NCBI GenBank assembly: GCA_947502305.1
Contig: CANMZA010000001.1
Span: forward strand, 558,001-622,000
Source of the DNA: an uncultured Erythrobacter sp.
GTDB taxonomy: Bacteria > Pseudomonadota > Alphaproteobacteria > Sphingomonadales > Sphingomonadaceae
DNA: 64,000 bases
Direction: 5' to 3'
In this document: piece by piece, positions 18,088 to 26,686 of the stretch
Layout of the letters: every line of letters starts with the position of its first letter
Numbering within the stretch: position 1 is the stretch's first letter
Notes under the pieces: generated by a model
The model's database searches: none
The model's input: only the letters and a program-made list of their open reading frames with translations
What the model was told of the DNA's origin: nothing
Program-made: the position numbers and the translations under genes

Positions 18088-21000
18088 CTATTCCGCCACC
18101 ATCAGGGCCGCTTCGCCAAGGTCGACGCTGACCAAGCGAGAGACGCCTTTTTCCGCCATTGTTACCCCGAATAAACGGTGCATCCTGCTCATGGTGACGG
18201 CGTTGTGGGTGACGATCAAATAGCGGGTTTTGGTCGTCTTCACCATCGAATCGAGCAAGTCACAAAACCGCTCCACATTCGCATCGTCGAGCGGGGCATC
18301 AACCTCGTCCAGTACGCAAATCGGCGCGGGGTTGGTCAAAAACAGTGCGAAAATCAGCGCGGTCGCGGTCAATGCCTGCTCGCCGCCCGATAGCAGCGAC
18401 AAGGATTGCAGGCGCTTGCCCGGCGGCTGCGCAAAAATCTCAAGGCCCGCCTCCAACGGATCGTCGGAATCGACCAATGCGAGATGCGCGGCGCCTCCTT
18501 GGAACAGGCGCGTAAACAGCACGCGGAAATGGCCGTCCACTTCCTCAAATGCGGCGCGCAATCGCTCGCGCCCTTCGCGATTGAGATTACCGATAGAACC
18601 GCGCAACCGCCCGACCGCTTCGGTCAATTCGGCCTGTTCATCGGCGCTTGATCCGTGCTCTTCCTCAATCCGGGCAAGCTCTTCTGCTGCCACCAGATTG
18701 ACCGGGCCGATCCGTTCGCGGCTGGCGCTTAGGCGGTCCATCTCTTCGGATTCTTCGCTGGCGGGTTTGATGTCCTCTTCTGCAAATTCAAACCGATCCG
18801 CCAACAAAGGCGGCGGGCATTGGAACCGCTCGCCCGAAATGCGCGCCATCTCGCTGCGCCGCGCCTCTTGGCTTTCGGCGCGCGCGGCCAGAGTTGCGCG
18901 GCCCTCCCGCGCGACGGTCAACTTTTCCTGCGCATCGGCAAGCGCCCGGTCCGCCGCCGTCGTGGCCGCTTGGCACAGATCCATTGCCGCTTGTGCCGCT
19001 TCCAATTCCTGCGTCAAACGGGTGCGCACCGCATCGCCTTGTTCGATCTCTTCAATCAAAGAGGCCGGCTTTGCGGCGGTCACTGCGCGCTCTTCCTCGA
19101 TTTCTTCGAGCCGCCGCCCCGCTTCTGCAACGCGCGCGGCGGCTTCGCCAGAACGGGCCTTCCAATTGGTGTGATCGGCTTGCTGCGCAGCGAACCTTTC
19201 GCGTGACACAGCCAGCCCCTGATCATGCGCGGCGAGCTGCGCCATTGCGGCTTGGACGGCGGATTTCGCCGCCTCGTGCTTGGCCTGCGCCGCCTCTAGC
19301 GACGCGCGGCCCGCATCGGGGGCGGGTAGGGCGGATCGCGCCTCTTTGGCGGTCTTTAGATCAGCCTCCGCCGCGTCCAATTGCTCTTCAAGGTCGCTTC
19401 TGGAGGCGGCCAATTCTTCGAGCCGCGCGGCCACTCGTTCCCGCGCTGCTTCTGCTGAATCGAGCGCGCGCAGGCTGGCTCGCTCGGCCTCAATCGCGCT
19501 GGCAACCTCGCGTTCCTGACCAACCAAAGCCGTTTGCAAGGCCGATAATTCTTCGCGTGCCGCCGTTTCGCCCGCCGCCGCTTTTTGCGCTGCATCACGC
19601 AAAGCGGGCAGTTGAAGCTCCAATTCTTCCAGCCGGTTCGCCGCCTCCAAACGGGCGGCCTCCGCTGATCCTTCACCGCGCGCGACAAACCCGTCCCAGC
19701 GGCGCAAATGGCCGCCTTTCGTCACCAACCATTCGCCAGGGCCAAGCGTGCGGCCGTCATCGGTTTCTACGCAGTGGACCAGAGCCAGCCGCGCACGCAA
19801 TTCTGGTGGGCAATCGCGAATGTGATCGAGCAAGCTGCCCTCGACCGGAGCAGGGGCGCTGCTCTTGCCGCTGCCGGTCCAGAACCGCCCATCGCTGGGT
19901 TCTGGCGGCGCGCCGAGGGGGGATTTGGCATCGCGGCCCAAAGCGGCGGCGATCGCGCGTTCATACCCTTTGGCGACGCTAACCCGGTCGAGAGCCACGG
20001 GCAGGCCCGCGCTGTTTTTCGCGCGCTTTTCCCGGGCATCGCGGTCCCTCGATAGGGCGGTGTATTCACGCTCAATCCCCGCCAACTCAGCCTTCGCGCC
20101 CGCCAAGGCTGCACCGGCTTCGTCGCGCGTGGTCTGCAATTCGCCCTTGCGTGCTTGCTCTTCTTCCAACCGTGCGCGCAGCCTTGCCACATCGCGTTCC
20201 GCATCCTGCGCCGCCGCGCGCGCATCGGTCACCGCTTTCTCGGTATCTTCTGCCCCAGCTAGCTCGCCACGCGCCGCTGCGATCCGCTCGCTTTCGCGCT
20301 TGAGCCGCGCCAAACGCGCTTCTGCTTGATCAATCGCTGCCTCTGCGACCCGCCATTCTGCCTCAACACCGGCATGATCGGCGGTCGCCTTCGCCAATGC
20401 CAATTCGGCGGTGCGGCTGGCGCGTTCATTGTCCTCGCTACGGCTGGCAAGGGCGGGGCGTTCGGCTTCGGCTTCGGCAAGGCTTTTGCGCAAAACCTCC
20501 AAATCCCGCTCCAATTTCTCCAACGCTTCGGCGGCATCACTGGTCATCCGGTCGGCGGCTTCGCGGTCCTCGCTCAGACGCGTGCGCTGCCGCTCCAGAT
20601 CGGCGAGCCGCGCCTGCGCCGCCTCCAATTTCTCAGACAGGGCCGCCATGCGGTGACCATGCGCGCTGGCATCATCGCGGCGGTCGGCCAATTCTTCGCG
20701 GGCATCGGCGATTTTCTCCGCCGTTTGGGCTTGCGCCTTTTGCGCGGCGTCTGCTTCTTCTTTTGCCTCGGCAACCTTTTGGTCCGCGCCTTGCGCCGCC
20801 TCACGCGCTTCTTTCGCAGCCTGCGCCGCGTCGCGCCAACGGGCAAAGACCAACCGCGCCTCTGCCAATTGAATCTGCTGGGTCAATTTGGTGTAGCGCT
20901 CGGCCTGCTTTGCCTGCCGTTTCAGAGACGCCATTTGCGTGTCGAGGCCCGCCATTAGGTCTTCGAGCCGCTCGAGATTTTTCTCGGTCGATCGCAATTT

Positions 21001-21519
21001 GCTCTCGGCATCTTTGCGCCGCACATGCAGCCCGGCAATCCCGGCGGCCTCCTCCAGCATCATTCGGCGTTCGGCGGGTTTTGCGGCGATAACCTGCGCG
21101 ATTTTTCCTTGGCTGACCAAAGCTGGAGAATGCGCGCCGGTCGCGGCATCGGCAAAAGTTAGCGCCACGTCCTTTGCCCGCACATCGCGGCCATTGACGC
21201 GGTACGCGCTGCCTGCGCCGCGTTCGATCCGGCGGGTGACGACCAATTCTTCGTCGCGGTCATCTTGTGCATGCAGGACCACCTCGGCAAAGGCGCGGCT
21301 GGGCCGGGTATCGGTGCCGGCAAAGATGACGTCCTCCATCCCGCCGGACCGCATGCTCTTGGGCGAATTTTCGCCCATGACCCAGCGGATCGCCTCCAGC
21401 AGGTTAGATTTGCCGCACCCATTGGGCCCGACAACACCGGTCAAGCCGGGTTCAATGCGCAATTCAGCCGGCTCAACAAAGCTCTTAAAACCAGAGAGTT
21501 TGAGGCGGCTGATCTGCAT
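18088..21519 (-). CDS. smc: Chromosome segregation protein SMC
   Basis: A 1143-residue structural maintenance of chromosomes ATPase, the core of bacterial condensin. The N-terminal Walker A GPNGCGKSN is at about residue 30. Two long Ala/Glu/Arg-rich coiled coils flank a hinge near residues 500-620. The C-terminal head has the ABC signature LLSGGEQALTA and Walker B CVLDEVDAPLDDANVERF. Length is normal. It is last in a minus-strand run dciA, two DsbA-like genes, smc, an arrangement consistent with alphaproteobacteria. Partners scpA and scpB are not in the window. Confidence 0.97.
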   Translation of the reverse strand: MQISRLKLSGFKSFVEPAELRIEPGLTGVVGPNGCGKSNLLEAIRWVMGENSPKSMRSGGMEDVIFAGTDTRPSRAFAEVVLHAQDDRDEELVVTRRIERGAGSAYRVNGRDVRAKDVALTFADAATGAHSPALVSQGKIAQVIAAKPAERRMMLEEAAGIAGLHVRRKDAESKLRSTEKNLERLEDLMAGLDTQMASLKRQAKQAERYTKLTQQIQLAEARLVFARWRDAAQAAKEAREAAQGADQKVAEAKEEADAAQKAQAQTAEKIADAREELADRRDDASAHGHRMAALSEKLEAAQARLADLERQRTRLSEDREAADRMTSDAAEALEKLERDLEVLRKSLAEAEAERPALASRSEDNERASRTAELALAKATADHAGVEAEWRVAEAAIDQAEARLARLKRESERIAAARGELAGAEDTEKAVTDARAAAQDAERDVARLRARLEEEQARKGELQTTRDEAGAALAGAKAELAGIEREYTALSRDRDAREKRAKNSAGLPVALDRVSVAKGYERAIAAALGRDAKSPLGAPPEPSDGRFWTGSGKSSAPAPVEGSLLDHIRDCPPELRARLALVHCVETDDGRTLGPGEWLVTKGGHLRRWDGFVARGEGSAEAARLEAANRLEELELQLPALRDAAQKAAAGETAAREELSALQTALVGQEREVASAIEAERASLRALDSAEAARERVAARLEELAASRSDLEEQLDAAEADLKTAKEARSALPAPDAGRASLEAAQAKHEAAKSAVQAAMAQLAAHDQGLAVSRERFAAQQADHTNWKARSGEAAARVAEAGRRLEEIEEERAVTAAKPASLIEEIEQGDAVRTRLTQELEAAQAAMDLCQAATTAADRALADAQEKLTVAREGRATLAARAESQEARRSEMARISGERFQCPPPLLADRFEFAEEDIKPASEESEEMDRLSASRERIGPVNLVAAEELARIEEEHGSSADEQAELTEAVGRLRGSIGNLNREGRERLRAAFEEVDGHFRVLFTRLFQGGAAHLALVDSDDPLEAGLEIFAQPPGKRLQSLSLLSGGEQALTATALIFALFLTNPAPICVLDEVDAPLDDANVERFCDLLDSMVKTTKTRYLIVTHNAVTMSRMHRLFGVTMAEKGVSRLVSVDLGEAALMVAE

Positions 21520-21539
21520 GCGGGCGCTTATTCCCTACC

Positions 21540-22292
21540 TTATTCTTGGCGGGCACCGGCGCGTTGCAACAACGGTTCAATCGCCGCCCAACCGTTCACG
21601 TCCAGCTTGCGGTCATTCAAAATGAATGTCGGCGTTTGCGTGATGTTCAATTCTGCCGCTTGCGCGGTGGAATTGTTCGCGATGCCTTCGATCTTGGCGG
21701 TATCAGACAGGCAGGCGCGTTGTTGATCGGCCGACAATCCGCGCGCGGCGAAGAAGTCGATGAGACCGGCAGCCTGCGCGATTTGGACAAAGCGTTGATC
21801 CACCGGCAGGTTTCCGGCGGCTTCGTAAGCAGCGCCATTGGCGTTCACAGCGGCAAAAGTCGCCTCCAGATTGCTCCATGCTTGATCAGACAGAACCTGC
21901 ATATTCTCATCCGCCCCGCACCGTACGAGGGTGGCGATGGTCAGATCAATCGGGTCACGGACCAGATTGCGCTGTTCAAAGCTGACGACGCCGGTGGCGA
22001 CATATTCTTTGATGCCCGGCTTACCCGTCGCCGCGAAATTCGCGCAGGCGCCGCACGTGTGAGAGGCATATTCGACCAGTTTCAATGGCGCGTCGGGATT
22101 GCCAAGGACATAGCCGTCTTGCTCGCTGATGGTGACCGTTTCGCCCCAATTGGTGCCGTCTGGCGCCGCGATAGGCGCAATGACGTCGCTTTCCGCATCG
22201 CCAGTGGGCGCGTCGCCGCATGCCGCCAAGGTGAGCGCCAGCGCAAGCGGCGCAGCGAAGGAGAGTTTCGTGAGGTTAGCGCGCGATTTCAT
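21540..22292 (-). CDS. DsbA/thioredoxin-domain lipoprotein
   Basis: A 250-residue exported thiol-disulfide protein. The start at 22292 gives a lipoprotein signal peptide ending LALTLAACGD, with an AAAGGATC ribosome binding site upstream. The active site CGAC lies in ASHTCGACANF, followed by an inserted helical domain and a cis-Pro loop TQTPTFILNDR. It resembles the DsbA/BdbD (DsbA_4) group of periplasmic oxidoreductases. It ends 20 bases before smc and follows a related DsbA-like gene with a CGHC site. Confidence 0.88.
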   Translation of the reverse strand: MKSRANLTKLSFAAPLALALTLAACGDAPTGDAESDVIAPIAAPDGTNWGETVTISEQDGYVLGNPDAPLKLVEYASHTCGACANFAATGKPGIKEYVATGVVSFEQRNLVRDPIDLTIATLVRCGADENMQVLSDQAWSNLEATFAAVNANGAAYEAAGNLPVDQRFVQIAQAAGLIDFFAARGLSADQQRACLSDTAKIEGIANNSTAQAAELNITQTPTFILNDRKLDVNGWAAIEPLLQRAGARQE

Positions 22293-22408
22293 ACCGAGTA
22301 GATCCTTTGAACTTAAGCTGCGAACTATAATGATGCGCCGCTCCAGCGGAAGCGGATTTTGCGCTCTATTGTGCAAAAAGCGTCAGATGCGGCCATTTGG
22401 TGGTCGAA

Positions 22409-23173
22409 TTAGGGGCGAAACCGCTCCGCCAGCACGGGGTAAAGCGCGCTCCAATCGTGCACTTCGGGCAGCAATTCGCCATCAAGCGCGAAACTGGGCG
22501 TACCCGGCACGGCGAATTCTGCGCGGTCGGCATTACCATCGCGGATCAGTTTTAGCGCGGCGGCATCGTCGGAGAGGCAAGTGTTGATATCGGCCATCGA
22601 TGTGCCGCGTTCCGCCAACATGTCATCCAGATCCAGTGCGCGCGCCGCATTCAGCCGCCCGGTGCGGTCTCCGCGTGCCCAAATGGCGCGCTGCGCCGCG
22701 GGCGCGCTGCGGGCCTTGGCCAGCCATGCGTCTTGTGAAAGCAAGTACATACGGTGCCGGTTTTTAAAACCAGTGGCGGTGCCGCAAGCCACAAGCAGCG
22801 ATACAGTAAGGTCGATTGGGTTGCGGATAACGGAGCGCACTTCGACGCTCATAATCCCCGGCGCGAGCAATGCGATGTCGAGCGCGCTTTCCCCTTCGCG
22901 GGCAAAACTGGCGCAATGGCCGCAAGTGTAGCTGATAAATTCGATGAGCGCGGCATCCGCATCCGGGTTGCCGATCAAATGCCCGCGCTCTGTCCGCTCA
23001 ATTTCCGCATGCCAAGCCGCGCGGCGGGTGTCGCCGGTGAATGCGCTGCTGGGGTCAGACAGGCCGTTGGGCGAATCATCGCGGCTGGAGGAGGAGCTTT
23101 GCGCGGATGCCGCAGCGGGCATGAGTGCCGCTAAGCCAAGCGCAGCAACCGCCCCCAAAATTGATTTCTTCAC
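22409..23173 (-). CDS. DsbA family periplasmic protein
   Basis: A 254-residue protein with a GTG start in a GTGA overlap with dciA. It has a classic signal peptide (MKKSILGAVAALGLAALMPAAASAQ), a Ser-rich mature N-terminus, and the thioredoxin active site CGHC in SYTCGHCASFA. The cis-Pro loop is VPGTPSFALDG. It is a paralogue of the next gene (same domain order and similar GNPDA...LIEFISYTCG region). The two may divide oxidase and reductase or substrate-specific roles in the periplasm; this is inference. Confidence 0.88.
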   Translation of the reverse strand: MKKSILGAVAALGLAALMPAAASAQSSSSSRDDSPNGLSDPSSAFTGDTRRAAWHAEIERTERGHLIGNPDADAALIEFISYTCGHCASFAREGESALDIALLAPGIMSVEVRSVIRNPIDLTVSLLVACGTATGFKNRHRMYLLSQDAWLAKARSAPAAQRAIWARGDRTGRLNAARALDLDDMLAERGTSMADINTCLSDDAAALKLIRDGNADRAEFAVPGTPSFALDGELLPEVHDWSALYPVLAERFRP

Positions 23174-23748
23174 GTTTCGCCCTCTTCTTTATCCTTACCG
23201 CCCATGCTGCGCGCCAGCGATTCCAGCACCGTGCGCAATTCGGGATCGCCAATATCGCGCAAACTGTCCCCCAATTCCATCGGGATGGGTTTGAGCGAAG
23301 GCGGCGGTTTCGGACGCTCTTCAGCAGGTGGCGGCTTAACCGCGCCTTGCCGGATTTTGACGCGCGCCACGGCGTTATAGCCAAAGAAGCGGTTCACCCG
23401 CTCCATAATCTCCGGCGTCACTTGCTGAATGAGGGGCGCGTGGGCGGGCATAACAACCAATTGCAAAATGCCTTCTGATTTTTCGCCGGGCGGGAAACGG
23501 ATCGCCTCTGGGGCGCAAATCCGCGAATGGGTTGGGCCAACGATTTCGGGCCAGCGGGTGACGACGCTGCTTTGGACAAAACCAAACCGGCGAAATGCGG
23601 TGCGCCCAATTTCTGGCATAAGATCACCGATGGCCTTCGCGCCGCGTCCGCGCGGCCGCTCATACGGCTTTGCCGTTTTGCGCGGGCGTCCCTTTGCCGG
23701 GGCTTTTGAGGCTGCTTTTTTGGCAGGTTTGTCGGTGTCACTTCCCAT
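23170..23748 (-). CDS. dciA: DUF721 protein, DciA-like replicative helicase loader
   Basis: About 192 residues from the ATG at 23748; an ATG five codons upstream is possible. A basic Lys/Pro/Arg-rich N-terminal tail leads into the DUF721 domain (WPEIVGPTHSRICAPEAIRFP, then LQLVVMPAHAPLIQQVTPEIMERVNRFFGY). DciA proteins help load the DnaB helicase in bacteria lacking DnaC/DnaI. The C-terminal Pro-rich and acidic segment is typical of alphaproteobacterial members. It is divergent from mutY with little or no gap. Confidence 0.85.
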   Translation of the reverse strand: MGSDTDKPAKKAASKAPAKGRPRKTAKPYERPRGRGAKAIGDLMPEIGRTAFRRFGFVQSSVVTRWPEIVGPTHSRICAPEAIRFPPGEKSEGILQLVVMPAHAPLIQQVTPEIMERVNRFFGYNAVARVKIRQGAVKPPPAEERPKPPPSLKPIPMELGDSLRDIGDPELRTVLESLARSMGGKDKEEGET

Positions 23749-23753
23749 GATGT

Positions 23754-24902
23754 GTGCGGCCATGCCATAGGCCCGTTGTGACCGCCAGTATCTCTAGCCC
23801 AATCGCCGATATTCTTCTGCCGTGGTATGACGCACATGCCCGCAGCCTGCCGTGGCGCAATCCGCCGGGCACAGCCATGCCCAATGATCCCAATTGGCCG
23901 TACCGCGTGTGGCTGTCTGAGGTAATGCTGCAGCAGACGACCGTGGCGGCGGTGAAGCCCTATTTCGCGAAATTCACCAAGAGATGGCCGAGCGTATTTG
24001 ATCTCGCCGCGGCTGGCGAAGATGACGTCATGGCGGCATGGGCGGGGCTGGGATATTATTCGCGGGCGCGCAATTTGGTGAAATGCGCGCGGCAAGTGGC
24101 GGCGCGCGGCGCTTTCCCAGACACAGAGGCAGAATTGCGCGAATTGCCGGGGCTGGGCGCTTATACGGCGGCGGCGATTGCGGGCATCGCCTTTGGACGC
24201 CGCGCGGTGATTGTCGATGCGAATGTGGAACGGGTGGTGGCACGTTTGTTTGCGATTGATACGCCGCTGCCGGGCGCGCGCAAAGAGATGCGGGCGAGGG
24301 CTCAGGACATTACGCCAGACAGGCGGTCGGGCGATTTTGCACAAGGGTTGATGGATATCGGATCGCAGATTTGCACCAGCAAAGCGCCGCGATGTTTGCT
24401 GTGTCCGCTGGCGCAGCATTGTGCCGGGCGCGAGGCTGGAGACCCCGAAAGGTTGCCGGTAAAAGCGCCCAAAAAGGCCAAACCGGAACGCATGGGCTCC
24501 GCATTTTGGATAGAGCGCGGGACGGGTGCGGACCGCGAAGTGTGGTTGGTGACAAGGCCGGGCACCGGGATGCTGGGCGGGATGCGCGGATTGCCCGATG
24601 ACGGGTGGACCGCGCGGCAAGATGGGTCAGGCGAAGCGCCAATAGCAGGCGAGGCGGAAGAGTTAGGCGCGGTGCGTCACACATTCACCCACGCGCATTT
24701 GACGCTAAAAGTCGTCCGCATAAGAGCAACCGAAAGCGCGTCCGGTGAAGGTAACCCGTCTGGTGAAGACCACCCGTCCGGTAAGGACCACCCGTTCGGT
24801 AAGGACCACCCGTCTGGTAAAGACTGGTGGCCGGTTGGGCGGATTGAAGAGGCGGGCTTGCCGACTTTGTTTGCCAAAGCGGCGCGATTGGCGATTTCCT
24901 AG
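23754..24902 (+). CDS. mutY: A/G-specific adenine glycosylase MutY
   Basis: Removes adenine mispaired with 8-oxoguanine. The helix-hairpin-helix LPGLGAYTAAAIAGIAFG is followed by the catalytic Asp in VIVDANVERV. The [4Fe-4S] cluster motif C-x6-C-x2-C-x5-C lies in CTSKAPRCLLCPLAQHC. The C-terminal NUDIX-like domain is present but carries an expanded repeat (SGxDHP units, 24744-24824) in a surface loop. The ATG at 23754 is taken; a GTG at 23778 is an alternative, since the ATG-initiated frame reaches close to the divergent dciA start. Confidence 0.95.
   Translation: MRPCHRPVVTASISSPIADILLPWYDAHARSLPWRNPPGTAMPNDPNWPYRVWLSEVMLQQTTVAAVKPYFAKFTKRWPSVFDLAAAGEDDVMAAWAGLGYYSRARNLVKCARQVAARGAFPDTEAELRELPGLGAYTAAAIAGIAFGRRAVIVDANVERVVARLFAIDTPLPGARKEMRARAQDITPDRRSGDFAQGLMDIGSQICTSKAPRCLLCPLAQHCAGREAGDPERLPVKAPKKAKPERMGSAFWIERGTGADREVWLVTRPGTGMLGGMRGLPDDGWTARQDGSGEAPIAGEAEELGAVRHTFTHAHLTLKVVRIRATESASGEGNPSGEDHPSGKDHPFGKDHPSGKDWWPVGRIEEAGLPTLFAKAARLAIS
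24744..24824 (+). repeat. 18-base tandem repeat inside mutY
   Basis: Four near-identical 18-base units (starts 24744, 24762, 24780, 24798) and a partial fifth encode the six-residue unit G-(E/K)-D-H-P-S. Copies 3 and 4 differ at a single position. The length keeps the reading frame. Confidence 0.9.
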
Positions 24903-24933
24903 AGGGTTTGGCGCTAATTTGGGGCGTCAAAGT

Positions 24934-25155
24934 TTAGACAAAACCGCCGCCAAGCATCAGCCGCAAAGCAGCAATCAGCAGCACAATTAGGCAGAAATTG
25001 CGCCCGCCATCAGACGAGGACAGTGCGCCAAACACAATTCCGATCACAATCAGCGGTAGCGCCAGCCAATTGCCCCATCCCAAAAACGGGATTTGCGACG
25101 GAATGACGATCACAAGGCTGATGAGCCCAAACAGATATGCAAGTAAGTTTCCCAT
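24934..25155 (-). CDS. Small membrane protein, 73 aa
   Basis: Hydrophobic protein with two to three predicted membrane segments (LLAYLFGLISLVIVIPS, LALPLIVIGIVFGALSS, NFCLIVLLIAALRLML) and a short Ser-Ser-Asp-Gly-Gly loop. The overall pattern resembles small inner-membrane proteins of unknown function in this group. It is convergent with mutY and divergent from the serine hydrolase gene. No function is assigned. Confidence 0.6.
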   Translation of the reverse strand: MGNLLAYLFGLISLVIVIPSQIPFLGWGNWLALPLIVIGIVFGALSSSDGGRNFCLIVLLIAALRLMLGGGFV

Positions 25156-25184
25156 GTGTGTTATATGGCTATGACACCTCGTGA

Positions 25185-25215
25185 TTTCAAGAGGCTTTGA
25201 CTTTCAAGAGGCTTT
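25185..25215. repeat. Direct repeat upstream of serine hydrolase gene
   Basis: The 14-base word TTTCAAGAGGCTTT occurs at 25185-25198 and again at 25202-25215, a 17-base period, in the divergent intergenic region. It could be a tandem operator or a slipped-strand duplication. Confidence 0.6.
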
Positions 25216-25327
25216 TACAGGGAGGCGCAATTCAAGTCTCTTTTTACCACCTGTGTTTGGGCGCGCAATTGACGGTTCAGCTCCGCTGCCCCACAAATGC
25301 GAAAAATCCTCCGGAGAATTTGTTATT

Positions 25328-26686
25328 ATGGCCACCCGTTCTTTCGACACTTCACCCGTTTCCCGCCGCGCTTTGCTTCGCGGGGGTGCCACTATGGCGG
25401 CTGGCGCTGCGATTGCGTCTTATGGTGTTGGCCTGCCGTTTGGCGGGCGCGCTTTTGAACGGCCGTTATTTGCGCATGATGTGGCAGAGGCGTGGCCAAA
25501 TGTTGCCGCGATGGCGAACAAATATCTGTCGGAAGGCAAGCTGGCGAATTTGTTCTTCACATTCGGCAATGGTCAGGAATCGCATGCTCACACGGTTGGC
25601 GGCGGCACGCTGACAATGGGCGGGGCGAGCGAGGTCGATGAAAATTCGCTCTACCGCATCTATTCCATGAGCAAGCCGGTTACCGGCATGGCGATTATGA
25701 TGCTGATCGAAGACGGCAAATTGACGATGGATATGCCGCTGCATGATGTGTTGCCGGCGTTCCGCGATATGCAGGTTTTGGTCGATCCAGAAGGGCCGCT
25801 GGACAACACTGTGCCCGCCAATATGCCGATTACAATCCGGCATTTGCTCACCCACACTGCGGGTCTAGGCTACGGCATTATCAGCAAGGGGCCGCTGCTG
25901 GATGCCTATAATGAAAACGGCATTGTCGGCGGACGGGTCAGCCGTTTTCCGATCCCCGGTTTTCCTGATGTGACCCCGGCGCCGGGGCTGGAGGTTTGGG
26001 CCGATCGGCTGGCGACCTTGCCGCTGATGTATCAACCCGCGACGAAATGGAGCTATTCCAGCTCCATCGATTTGCTGGGCCGGGTGATCGAAGTCGCCTC
26101 TGGCATGGGGTTTGAGGCGTTTTTGAAAGCGAGGCTGTTTGATCCGTTGGGCATGACAAGCACATGGCTCACGGTCCCAGAAAGCGAAAAAGGGCGTTTG
26201 ACCGACAATTATGGGATCGCCTTTGGTCAGGTCCTGCCGCTCGATCCGGGCAGCAATTCGATCTATCTCGATGCACCCAAAGTGCCATCGGGCGGCGGCG
26301 GTCTGGTATCCAGCCCGCGCGATTATGACCGGTTCCTGCGTATGCTGCTGAATTACGGCATGTTTGATGGAACGCGCGTGATGAGCGAAGAATCCGTGCG
26401 GGTCGGCATTTCTGACCTGATCCCTGAAACGGTTGATCTCACGGGTTCGTGGATGGAAGGTCAGGGCCACGGCGCGGGCGGGCGTTCGATCAATGGCACA
26501 TTCGGTTGGGGCGGCGCTGCCGGTACGTTGGCGGCGGTGGATTACAATGTCGGCCTGCGTGCGGCATTGTGGACTCAATATATGCCCAGCGATGCCTATC
26601 CCATCCGCGACGAATATTTGGCCGCATTGCAGGCGGATATGGGCGCGAATTATGACGCAATTGATAGCCGGGCGAACGGCATCTGA
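25328..26686 (+). CDS. Serine hydrolase, class C beta-lactamase-like, Tat-exported
   Basis: About 452 residues from the ATG at 25328, which has GGAG upstream; the open frame extends further 5' but lacks support. The N-terminus has a twin-arginine signal (SRRALLRGGATMAAGAAIASYG). The nucleophile motif SxxK is SMSK in IYSMSKPVTGMAI, the second motif is the YSS in WSYSSSIDLLG, and GHGAGG provides the third. The family includes esterases, D-aminopeptidases and penicillin-binding-like proteins, so beta-lactamase activity should not be assumed. It overlaps nudC by one base and heads a probable operon. Confidence 0.9.
   Translation: MATRSFDTSPVSRRALLRGGATMAAGAAIASYGVGLPFGGRAFERPLFAHDVAEAWPNVAAMANKYLSEGKLANLFFTFGNGQESHAHTVGGGTLTMGGASEVDENSLYRIYSMSKPVTGMAIMMLIEDGKLTMDMPLHDVLPAFRDMQVLVDPEGPLDNTVPANMPITIRHLLTHTAGLGYGIISKGPLLDAYNENGIVGGRVSRFPIPGFPDVTPAPGLEVWADRLATLPLMYQPATKWSYSSSIDLLGRVIEVASGMGFEAFLKARLFDPLGMTSTWLTVPESEKGRLTDNYGIAFGQVLPLDPGSNSIYLDAPKVPSGGGGLVSSPRDYDRFLRMLLNYGMFDGTRVMSEESVRVGISDLIPETVDLTGSWMEGQGHGAGGRSINGTFGWGGAAGTLAAVDYNVGLRAALWTQYMPSDAYPIRDEYLAALQADMGANYDAIDSRANGI

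Noticed and set aside
18230..21092. Several long plus-strand frames across smc
   Set aside because: Ser/Arg/Pro-rich composition, no motifs, and complete overlap with a canonical SMC protein on the minus strand.
24744..24824. Possible CRISPR-like array
   Set aside because: The repeat units are contiguous with no spacers, lie in frame inside mutY, and encode a repeated peptide.
25181..25327. Extended N-terminus for the serine hydrolase
   Set aside because: It would place a 49-residue extension before a textbook twin-arginine signal peptide, and the inner ATG at 25328 has GGAG upstream.
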